Positions 17,025 through 25,341 of a DNA stretch of 56,069 nt are shown piece by piece. The notes beneath the pieces were generated by a model. That model did no database searches and was not told the origin of the DNA. It saw only the letters and a program-made list of their open reading frames with translations. Position numbers and translations under genes: made by a program. How positions within the stretch are numbered: the stretch's first letter is position 1; every line of letters begins with the position of its first letter. Source of the DNA: Ruegeria haliotis (GTDB taxonomy: Bacteria > Pseudomonadota > Alphaproteobacteria > Rhodobacterales > Rhodobacteraceae); NCBI RefSeq assembly GCF_013377785.1, contig NZ_JABXWT010000021.1, positions 1-56,069 of the forward strand, read 5' to 3'.

Positions 17025-20000
17025 TCATGCTATTACGTTCAGCGCATCAAATGGCGCCGGCAGGTTTGCGGAATTCAGGGCAATGCCCGCGGTCGTGATG
17101 TTGCCAATAACGGTGGCTGCTGTCCCGGCCAGCCGCAGCGAAAGGGCGTCTGTATTGTGCGTGATCGTGTTGCCGGTTACGACAAGCCGTTGCGCGCCCA
17201 AAAGAACAACCTCGGACAGGCCACCTCTGCCGTTCAGGATGCATTGGTTCTGGGCAACCGCCAGCGACGTGATCTGAGCGTCGAACACCCGGATCATCGG
17301 TTGGCCGATCCGAGACCGGTTGCGGACCTGGTTTCCGCTCAGGCCGATTTGGTTCGACGTACCGCGCGACGGATTCGCCCGGAACCGCGCCGGTGCAAAG
17401 CGCACCAGTGTGCCTTCGAACTCGACAAAGCCGACGGCCCGCAGTTCTGCCCGCGGGATTGACGCCACATGGGCCAGAACCGGCGGGCCCAGCACCAGGT
17501 CGCTACCAAAGGTCGGTGGATCGGTCCCGATATGAATGCCAAGCCAGCCGGTCAGATCATTTGCGGTGACTTCGCTTGCCCCGGTGATGCGGTTGGCATT
17601 CACGATCAGCCCCTCATAGGGCGGGCGGATCAGAATGGCATAGGCGCGCGCCTCGGGCTGGTCAGGTCCGATCTCGGAAATCGCGTTGCTTTCGATGGCC
17701 AGTGATCCAACGCCCTGAACGCCGATACCGGCAAAGGTCTGTCCGCCAATCCCGCCCTGGCCTATTGCGCGGACCTGATTGCCGATGATCTGGCCGTTGT
17801 CACCGGCGCCGACGATGATACCGCCGGCATTTTCCGGTCCGACAGTTCCGGCGATGTCCTCAACCACGTTGTTGTCAATCGCCAGATGCCGGATGTCGGC
17901 ATCCGCCTCGACGGTAATACCTGCCGCTCCGCATCGTCGGATCATGTTCCGCTTGATCAGGATCGCGTCGTGGAACCCTTCGATCCGAATTCCGGTTCCG
18001 GCCAGATCGAAGATGTTGTTGCCGACGATCTGGGCATCGGTGCGCAGTTCGGGGACCAGCCCATCGGTCAGCACGATGCCGTCACCTGCTTCGTCCCCGC
18101 CGCTGACCTCGCAATCCTGCACGCGGATGTCGTTCGAACCCAGCCGCAACGCCGTCCGGTTTGCAATAATGGTATTGCTGTCAATTTGTGTTGACGCTGC
18201 CGGCACCTCGGCAAACCGGATGACCACGGCGCGTTCCAGCCCGAAGATCAGATTGCGGGCAAATTCCGCCAGCGCGATGTTCAGTGCTACCCGGTCGAAC
18301 AGCAAGGTGACCCGGCCGCCCAGAAGAATACAGTCCAACATCCGTAATTCGGCAAGTGCCACAAATGTCAGATCGCCGTCTTCATCCAGCCCGTAGGTCG
18401 ACCGCGAGCCGATCGCGTGCGGGGCGATGATCAGGCATTCCTCGATCTTCGCGCCGATCTGAATCCCGTCCAGCGCAATGCCAAAATCGAAACTGTCCTC
18501 GGGGTTGGGCGACAGCAGCAGGATCGCAACGCGACGAACTGCAAGCAGCGCGGTGTTAATTGCGGCGATGCCGTGGGCAATTCCCAGATTTCCGGCCGGA
18601 TCTTCGCCGGGTGCTACGAACAGCGAAAACCGTTCCAACTGGATATCGAAAGAATTGTTGATCTGAAACGCGCCGCCAACGCCCTGATAGAACAGCAACG
18701 TGCCGATCCCCTGCCCGACTACCTTGATAGCGGTACGCCCATTGATCGTCACCGGATCGGTCAGGACATAGCCGCCCGCGTCCAGACAGACGGTGCCGCC
18801 CTGCGCGCCAACCTGATCGATTGCCGCCTGTATCGTCAGCGCGCCGGAATTGTGTCCTTCGGCCGTGACGCAAACCGTGCAGCCACAGCTTTCCGCCTCT
18901 CCGCCCTCGAATTCGGGCGGCCAGAAGACCCGGCAATCCTGCACCGAATTTGGGAACCGCACGATGGCCAGCCGACAGTAATGCCGCTGGATTCCGTCCG
19001 GAGGCGCGCTGCGCAGTTCTTCGATCTGGGTGCCGGCGGTGCGCGCGGCGAAACGCCAGTAGTCCATGTCCCGGAATGTGCCGGGTCCATCGACGGTATC
19101 GAAGGTCACCGTGATGCCGTTTTCGAGAATAACGGCGGTGCCGTCGGGCGGGATGGGAATGAGGCCGTCGGATCCGCCAGCGCCCAGATCTTCCCATTCG
19201 GTATTGTCCGCCAGCCGGATGATGCCGCGCTGATCCCACCGGATCATCCGTGTGCGCCGGTCCACAAAGGTATCGCCGGCACCCCCTGAGGGGACAAGAT
19301 CGGCATCGACCGTCTGGCCCGCCTCGAACTCGATCTCGCGGGTTTCCGGGTTCACGTTGGCGACCCGCAACATCTGACCCGAGCGGTGGTTGAACTCGCG
19401 AATATTGTCCGTGATCTCAACCCAGTCACCGGCGGCAAAGCGCAACACCTCGTCACGCCCGATGCGCGACACGGTCACGCTTGCAGCCGGGTTGGCGATG
19501 GCCTCGACCGTTGCCGTGACGGATGCGTTTTCACGCGAGAACTTGAACCGGGTTGGCGGCGTGTCCTCTTCGGTGGCATGCAACTCGACCCGGTAGAACT
19601 GGTTCTCGATGCCCGTATATCCTTCGGTCGGGGGCACCAGACAGGGGTCTTCGGGATCATCGATGTCGATTGTCGCGCTGGATAGCCGGGCGGTTGACGG
19701 TGCAATCGTCTCGATCCAGTCGTCAAGTTCGTCGTCCGGCGTTTCGCAGGTGGCGTTGTCGCCGACATCTGCCAGCATCCGCACCTGCCAGACGGTTTGC
19801 AGGCGTGTTGTGGTGTCGATACCTCCCATCGCGGGTTCCAGCAGCGACGGATCCTTGACCGGTGTGACCTCGCGTTGCCAGGAAACAAGATATGCCAGGC
19901 TGGTTGTATTCTCGCCGGGCAATGCGTCTGGCGTTGGCCAATATGGCTGCTCTTCGTATGGCAACCAGGGTCCATCGGGCGGAGCGATCATCTCGTCCAA

Positions 20001-20360
20001 TACACCGGCCGGACCGTCCTCGACATCCGTGCCGCGGTCAAAGACCGGATCCGGACGCGCCGGTATCGTGCCGTCGAAATTGGCAAAACCCGAGTTCTGG
20101 ACCAACTTGCCATAGTGATAAATCCGCCCGGGACCAATCTCGATACTGTTGCCGACGATCTGGATCTCGAACGCATCTTCGGTTTCGCGCGGCACCACGC
20201 AGCGCCCGATTGTATCAACCGTTCCGGCGCGAATGCGTCGTTGGAAGATCTGGACCATTTCATTCCAGTCGGCGTCAAGCACCGCCCGGCCCTGCTGCAG
20301 GAACACCCCGGCAAAATCGCGCAGGGCGTCAAAACTGTCTCTGCTATAGTCGCCGCTCAT
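17025..20360 (-). CDS. Very large DUF6519-type/right-handed beta-helix protein, candidate spike-side or receptor-binding component
   Basis: An 1111-residue protein. It opens MSGDYSRDSFDALRDFAGVF followed by LQQGRAVLDADWNEMVQI, the N-terminus of the DUF6519 family found in phage-tail-like clusters. Residues about 120-490 are beta-rich and of unclear fold. After a Cys pair (CGCTVC) a right-handed beta-helix begins (AIDQVGAQGGTVCLDAGGYV) and continues as irregular parallel-helix coils with I-x-N and V-x-N-N ladders to about residue 1090. In T4-like and eCIS machines such proteins serve as fibres, sensors or glycan-binding spikes. There is no separate classical fibre gene here, so this and the next protein upstream are the best candidates for target recognition. 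It has an AGGGAGGG ribosome-binding site. Confidence 0.72.
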   Translation of the reverse strand: MSGDYSRDSFDALRDFAGVFLQQGRAVLDADWNEMVQIFQRRIRAGTVDTIGRCVVPRETEDAFEIQIVGNSIEIGPGRIYHYGKLVQNSGFANFDGTIPARPDPVFDRGTDVEDGPAGVLDEMIAPPDGPWLPYEEQPYWPTPDALPGENTTSLAYLVSWQREVTPVKDPSLLEPAMGGIDTTTRLQTVWQVRMLADVGDNATCETPDDELDDWIETIAPSTARLSSATIDIDDPEDPCLVPPTEGYTGIENQFYRVELHATEEDTPPTRFKFSRENASVTATVEAIANPAASVTVSRIGRDEVLRFAAGDWVEITDNIREFNHRSGQMLRVANVNPETREIEFEAGQTVDADLVPSGGAGDTFVDRRTRMIRWDQRGIIRLADNTEWEDLGAGGSDGLIPIPPDGTAVILENGITVTFDTVDGPGTFRDMDYWRFAARTAGTQIEELRSAPPDGIQRHYCRLAIVRFPNSVQDCRVFWPPEFEGGEAESCGCTVCVTAEGHNSGALTIQAAIDQVGAQGGTVCLDAGGYVLTDPVTINGRTAIKVVGQGIGTLLFYQGVGGAFQINNSFDIQLERFSLFVAPGEDPAGNLGIAHGIAAINTALLAVRRVAILLLSPNPEDSFDFGIALDGIQIGAKIEECLIIAPHAIGSRSTYGLDEDGDLTFVALAELRMLDCILLGGRVTLLFDRVALNIALAEFARNLIFGLERAVVIRFAEVPAASTQIDSNTIIANRTALRLGSNDIRVQDCEVSGGDEAGDGIVLTDGLVPELRTDAQIVGNNIFDLAGTGIRIEGFHDAILIKRNMIRRCGAAGITVEADADIRHLAIDNNVVEDIAGTVGPENAGGIIVGAGDNGQIIGNQVRAIGQGGIGGQTFAGIGVQGVGSLAIESNAISEIGPDQPEARAYAILIRPPYEGLIVNANRITGASEVTANDLTGWLGIHIGTDPPTFGSDLVLGPPVLAHVASIPRAELRAVGFVEFEGTLVRFAPARFRANPSRGTSNQIGLSGNQVRNRSRIGQPMIRVFDAQITSLAVAQNQCILNGRGGLSEVVLLGAQRLVVTGNTITHNTDALSLRLAGTAATVIGNITTAGIALNSANLPAPFDALNVIA

Positions 20361-20371
20361 TGGTCCCTCCC

Positions 20372-22516
20372 TTACGTTTCGAAGAACAACCCGGCTTCAA
20401 GTCCGAAGCGCAGGAATTCTTCCAGACGCAGGCGCAGATTGGTCTCGCGCTGCGGCTGGAAAAGCTGGTGATAAACGCCCATTTCGCTTTCATCGGACGC
20501 TCCGCGGGCAATTTCGCGCGGGCGCATGAGATGAAGCTGGGCATAGGCCGGGGCACTGGCGCTGAGCGCGGTGAACACCGGCACCAGCCACCGTGCGATC
20601 CGCCCGGCGATCAGGTCGCGCTCAGCATCGCTGAGCGGTCCGCCGATTTCGATCTCGCGGGCCTCGATGGCCTGATCGATGGCCAGTTGGGGCTGACAGC
20701 GATAGCGCCTTGGCGTGATGGAACCGCGCGGCACAAAACTGAACCGCATGCACCCTTCCTGCCGACGCATGGCGCGTACCGGCGGATCTGTTTCCGAACG
20801 GGCGAACAAGATGCTGTCAGAGACCAGTGGGAAGGCGCGGGCAAAGACCTGCCCGATAACTGTCGAGGCGATGATGGTTAGGGCGCCAGCCGGATCGTCC
20901 GAATTCAGGCCCCAAATCGCCCGAACTTCGGCGCTGTCGATGGATTCGGCGGCAGCCGCATCAACGATGCTGTCGCGAATTTCGGCATTGACCGTGTCAG
21001 CCATTTCGATGCGCCCGGTGACCGAGCGATCGATCAGAACCTCGACCCCGGTCGCGGTGATCGCAAGGCTCACCGCTTCGGGTGCGACCGGTGCTCCTGT
21101 CCGGGTAAAGCCTTGCCCGGGGATCAGCGTCATGTGGCGCAATGTGATCCCGGTCAGCATTTCACCCGCCGGATCGGGATCCACTGAAACCGACGGCGCT
21201 GCGGGTGCAACACCGTCCAGGGTCAGACCGTCCAGCGTCACACGTGCGTCAGCACCGCCCGAAATCAACAGCGGTTGCGTGGCGCGCAGGATTGGCCGCA
21301 CACCATCAGCGGCGCGTACGATAACCTGCGCGCCCGAGTCTACGGTCAGCGTCGTCGGTGCGGTAAACACCTCGTTGGCCGTAAGAACAAGAACGCCGCC
21401 ATCCTGGATCTGAGCCAGCTCGGCATCCAGATCGGTCGTGGGATCGGAAATTTCGACCATCTGCAATCCGGGCGGGTTCACCAGGTCGGCCGCGCGGTTG
21501 TATTCACCGCCGCCAATCAACGCGGGGAAAGCCGTGCGATAGGTCACGCGCACATCGCCAGGATTGGCGTTGCGGAAGGCGATACGCCCAAGTTCGGGAT
21601 CAACCCGCACATCCGGCCCCAATGGATCGACATGCGGCGAATGATTCCAGACCGCACCGTCATTGGACAGATCGCAGGCGACGATATCCTCGACAGGAAC
21701 GGCCGCATTGTTCACGAAAATCTCGAACGCCCGCGGGTAATACAATGCCGGATCGGCATGCAGTGCACGGCGGGTGACGGCGCCGGGAACGTTTACCGGC
21801 TGGGCGAGCGTGCGAATGGACTCTTCAGCCTCGGGCCGGTTGACCAGTTGGCGTGGCGCACCCAGCGGATCGAACAGGAACCGACGCGGCCCTATGCGCG
21901 TTGTCGGCACATTGGTGTGGGTGAATGGCAGCAAACGCCACAGGTGTAGCCCGACATTGGGTAGGTTGTGCCGCCCGCCGACCGAACTGCGCCCGTCGCT
22001 TTGCTCGATCGAGCGGACATCGATCGACCGGGTCACATAATCGAACGCCCCGCCCAATGCTTCGAAATCCAGGGGATCGTGCAAATCCGGCGTGGCGTGA
22101 TGATCGGGGCGGATATGGTTCATGTGCTGACAGGTCGCCACCCGTTCGAAATATTCCACTACGCGGGCCGGCCAGCCGGTCACATCGCGGGCCAGCTGTT
22201 CCAGAACCGCCGCCGTGCCCTTGCGTCGGCGATACCCGATCAGGTGTGCAACCTCGGACCGGTTGCCAACCGGCAGGCCCTCGACCTGGTAAAGCGTACG
22301 ATACCCGATGGTGCCGCCGATATAAGGAACCGCCCAAGGGGCGCAAGTTTCAATGAAAAGATTGTCGAAAAGCTGTTCTATGTTTTCTTCGACGACCGCA
22401 CCCTCGCGGGCCAGCACCGAAATGAGCTGGCGCAGCGGCTCGCCCTCATCCGCATCACGAAGGCGATGAACCGCTGGCAGCAATTCATAAAGGGCGTCTG
22501 GTGTAATCCGGTTCAT
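20372..22516 (-). CDS. Tail protein I-like baseplate component with internal beta-helix
   Basis: A 714-residue protein. The N-terminus (MNRITPDALYELLPAVHRLR, then ALFDNLF-type helices, FIETCAPWAVPYIGGTIGYR) follows the P2 gpI/phage tail protein I-like pattern of eCIS baseplates, with RRRKGTAAVLEQLARDVTGW at about 95-114. Between about 370 and 560 a parallel beta-helix is predicted (DGGVLVLTANEVFTAPTTL and later DGLTLDG). The C-terminal part carries YRCQPQLAID and ends in a helix. It probably links the baseplate wedge to the beta-helix protein encoded next. It overlaps the preceding gene by 4 bp (ATGA). Confidence 0.7.
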   Translation of the reverse strand: MNRITPDALYELLPAVHRLRDADEGEPLRQLISVLAREGAVVEENIEQLFDNLFIETCAPWAVPYIGGTIGYRTLYQVEGLPVGNRSEVAHLIGYRRRKGTAAVLEQLARDVTGWPARVVEYFERVATCQHMNHIRPDHHATPDLHDPLDFEALGGAFDYVTRSIDVRSIEQSDGRSSVGGRHNLPNVGLHLWRLLPFTHTNVPTTRIGPRRFLFDPLGAPRQLVNRPEAEESIRTLAQPVNVPGAVTRRALHADPALYYPRAFEIFVNNAAVPVEDIVACDLSNDGAVWNHSPHVDPLGPDVRVDPELGRIAFRNANPGDVRVTYRTAFPALIGGGEYNRAADLVNPPGLQMVEISDPTTDLDAELAQIQDGGVLVLTANEVFTAPTTLTVDSGAQVIVRAADGVRPILRATQPLLISGGADARVTLDGLTLDGVAPAAPSVSVDPDPAGEMLTGITLRHMTLIPGQGFTRTGAPVAPEAVSLAITATGVEVLIDRSVTGRIEMADTVNAEIRDSIVDAAAAESIDSAEVRAIWGLNSDDPAGALTIIASTVIGQVFARAFPLVSDSILFARSETDPPVRAMRRQEGCMRFSFVPRGSITPRRYRCQPQLAIDQAIEAREIEIGGPLSDAERDLIAGRIARWLVPVFTALSASAPAYAQLHLMRPREIARGASDESEMGVYHQLFQPQRETNLRLRLEEFLRFGLEAGLFFET

Positions 22517-25341
22517 TGGAACAGCTCCAACTTGTCAAGCGGATCGGGTGAAAGGGTCAGAATTTCGGCTGGCAACAGCGTGTCCCCTGACCCAAGCCGT
22601 CCGGGTTGTGAAATCAGACGTGGGTGGGCGATCGGATTGTCCTGCGGCGATTCCACGCGATACAGCCTGTCAGTGTCGATGGCTACGACTCCCGGCACCT
22701 GATGCGCGGCTTTTGCGATTTCTGAGCGCGCGACAAGTTGGGCGAAATCACGCGCCTCAAACGCAAATGCATCGCGCAATGCCGCTTCGGTCTCGGCCAG
22801 AACGACCTCGGTCTCGTATGCCGGATCAACCGCGACGCGCAATCCCAGGCGGAAATAGGCAGGGACATAGGACAGCAGATCGACGCTCACCAATGGATCG
22901 CCAAGCGCCCGGAACGCCTCCAGCAGCGTATCGTGGGTCGTGCTGCCGGGCGGCACCCCGATCCCGTCGGGCCCGGCCACCGTCACCACGATGTGACGCG
23001 CCTGCCCCTGCCAGACCCAGCGCGCCTCGGCCTTGGCGATACCGGGGAACCCCAACGCGAAATCGCGGTAGTCGGTGATCGATACCACCCGGCCAAGCGT
23101 GAGCGTATAGATCGGTGCGTTGCGCCGCGCGTCTTTGGCCAGTTCGGGATCGTCGCCACCGGTCGCAGGCACGGGGTTGAACGTCTCGCGCAGACCCAGA
23201 GGTTTGTCGATGGCAAGGGTCAGCTGACCCTTGCGCAGATTGCCGGCCAGACCAATGCCGCGGGAATAATCGGCCACGATGTTGTCGCGTCCCGGCGAGG
23301 GCCGCGCGCCCGACAGGCCGTCGCCGAACTCGACCACCGTCTCCCCGTCATCGGTAAGGCTGGTCTTGTACACCCGCGCCGCGCCGCCCCGATCGTATAG
23401 ATCCGGCATCTCGTCCCATTCCACGCCATCGACGCGCACCGACAGGGTCGAGGCGACACCGGTTTCGGAAGCGGCCAGCCGATGCGTGACCGGCGCTTGT
23501 TTCAGCAGGAATTTCTGGAACGGGCGCGACGGATCGCCAGCACCAAGAATTTCGGTGGTACCTTCGCCATGCGCCGCGCGAGCGACGTTGCCGTAAATCT
23601 TCAGGCTGGTGCGGTCAAAGGCTGCCTCCAACGTCTGCTGCAGCACAAGTGCCGAGTTTTCCGCACCGGCGGCCAGAACATGATCAAGATGCGCGACCTC
23701 GACGATTTCCTCGACGGATTCATCCGCCGCAACTGATGTCAGATCATCCAGCGTCGCCTCGGCAATGCCGGTAAAGCCATCCGCGTCCCGAACTTGCCAG
23801 CTCAGAAGGGACGGATCGCCGGGCACCGGCGAAGGTTCGGACATCAGGGTGACGATACTGCCCTTGATCACCCCCCAAGGCGCCACGTCAGCCGCTTCGA
23901 TGCTCAGGATCTGGGCATCCACCCGCAATCGGGCTCGTCGGCCGCGAAAGATCAGCTTGCGACCCTCGGGCAATTCGACCTTTGTTTCCAGCTCGACCTG
24001 ACTGCCTGCGACCCAGTTTGTCTCGGGCGTGTCGGCAAAGGCGATCTCTTCGCTGCCGCCATAGACCGAAACCTTACGGTAATCGGCGTTGAAGCTAGCA
24101 AGCCCTTCGGTGGTGTCCAGCACCAGCCGCGTCGATTTTCCGCTGATTGCATAGGCGGCCTGCGCGTCGTCCTTAGCATCGGTAATACGATAGAGCTCGA
24201 CCAGATCATTGGGCAGCGTGAGCGCGACCCAGCTGTTTTTGACGAACGATTTATAGACCGCATCCAGCGACAGGACACCGCCCGCGATCGAGTGAAAACA
24301 CCAGTCACCGGGCGAAGTTTCGTCGCCTTCGATCCGCGACGGTGTATTGACGGCCGGCGGATCCTCACCGGGTAGGATAAGGACAAACGGATCAAGCTTG
24401 AAACCGAACTTGCTGCGCTGCTCAAGCGACAGCACGGCCGGGTGCGGCGCGTTGTAACCAAACAGCGAAGCCCGGTCGCGCAGATGATAAAACCTATGCC
24501 CGGACTGTGCCGGTAGGCCCGGAGGGTTGACTGAACCAAGCGGAATGTCCCAAGTCACGAACGTCCGGTTCAGATCGGCGTTTTGGGTGACCGAAGTAAT
24601 GCGCCGGAAATCCCAACGCTCGGACTCCACGTCGAAATCAGACGCATCCTTGTCGCCGCGCTGTTTGCCCACGATCAGGATCGCATCACCCACGGCAAGC
24701 GCTGGGGTTCCCTCCAACCACGTGCCGAAGTCCCCGAACACAGGCACGATCCGCCGGTTCAGGCGCGGGCGCAGAACGTTCCATTGCACGCGCGCACTCA
24801 GCGGATCGATGGTTTCGAACACTTGTGCTTCTTCGTCCGGTCCCGGCTGGCTTTGCACCCGGGTTCCCAGCGGTATGTCCAGATCAGCCACATCGGGTGC
24901 CGCACCGGGCGGGTCGTCCATCAGGATTACCAGATCGGTTTCCGCTGCCGCGCCTGGATGCAGCCGATACCCAATAAGGCGCGCCAACTCACCAATCGAC
25001 AACCGTTCGGTCGCGGTCTGGATATAGGCCTCGTTCGCCAGGCGTTCCTGATAGAAGGTCAGCACATCGCAGGCCGACGCCCAGGCGTCGATCAGAGCGA
25101 TCGAAAAATCGGTATCATCCCTTGTGCCCAGTCGCGCCAGCGCGGGCAGATCGGCGCTGCTGAGCCCGGTGAGCATGGACGCCTTGAACGCCCCGTGATC
25201 GCCGGCACGAAACGCGATGGCAGTCAGGTTGGGGCGGTTGGTCGTCTCGCTGATGGTGGAAAACTCGGTTCCACTGCAGCACCCACAAGTGCTGGTGTCG
25301 TGATGGTCGGAATGGCCCACCCTGATCGGTTGTTCGCTCAT
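22513..25341 (-). CDS. Putative baseplate assembly protein, J-like wedge subunit 2
   Basis: A 942-residue protein of the eCIS/phage baseplate J-like type (Afp11/Afp12, Pvc11/Pvc12 class, related to T4 gp6). The N-terminal part has the family block FSIALIDAWASACDVLTFYQ ERL then ERLSIGELARLIGYRLHPGA. Near the C-terminus come DYRDFALGFPGIAKAEARWV and a domain ending with VPGVVAIDTDRLYRV, typical of J proteins. An unusual Cys-rich N-terminal patch (TSTCGCCSGTEF) precedes the conserved region. It overlaps both flanking genes by 4 bp. With the next upstream gene it should build the wedges that surround the hub and trigger sheath contraction. Confidence 0.85.
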   Translation of the reverse strand: MSEQPIRVGHSDHHDTSTCGCCSGTEFSTISETTNRPNLTAIAFRAGDHGAFKASMLTGLSSADLPALARLGTRDDTDFSIALIDAWASACDVLTFYQERLANEAYIQTATERLSIGELARLIGYRLHPGAAAETDLVILMDDPPGAAPDVADLDIPLGTRVQSQPGPDEEAQVFETIDPLSARVQWNVLRPRLNRRIVPVFGDFGTWLEGTPALAVGDAILIVGKQRGDKDASDFDVESERWDFRRITSVTQNADLNRTFVTWDIPLGSVNPPGLPAQSGHRFYHLRDRASLFGYNAPHPAVLSLEQRSKFGFKLDPFVLILPGEDPPAVNTPSRIEGDETSPGDWCFHSIAGGVLSLDAVYKSFVKNSWVALTLPNDLVELYRITDAKDDAQAAYAISGKSTRLVLDTTEGLASFNADYRKVSVYGGSEEIAFADTPETNWVAGSQVELETKVELPEGRKLIFRGRRARLRVDAQILSIEAADVAPWGVIKGSIVTLMSEPSPVPGDPSLLSWQVRDADGFTGIAEATLDDLTSVAADESVEEIVEVAHLDHVLAAGAENSALVLQQTLEAAFDRTSLKIYGNVARAAHGEGTTEILGAGDPSRPFQKFLLKQAPVTHRLAASETGVASTLSVRVDGVEWDEMPDLYDRGGAARVYKTSLTDDGETVVEFGDGLSGARPSPGRDNIVADYSRGIGLAGNLRKGQLTLAIDKPLGLRETFNPVPATGGDDPELAKDARRNAPIYTLTLGRVVSITDYRDFALGFPGIAKAEARWVWQGQARHIVVTVAGPDGIGVPPGSTTHDTLLEAFRALGDPLVSVDLLSYVPAYFRLGLRVAVDPAYETEVVLAETEAALRDAFAFEARDFAQLVARSEIAKAAHQVPGVVAIDTDRLYRVESPQDNPIAHPRLISQPGRLGSGDTLLPAEILTLSPDPLDKLELFQ

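Noticed and set aside
19797..20471. Plus-strand ORFs inside the eCIS operon
   Set aside because: These are GC-rich shadows of strongly supported minus-strand genes, without ribosome-binding sites or family similarity.
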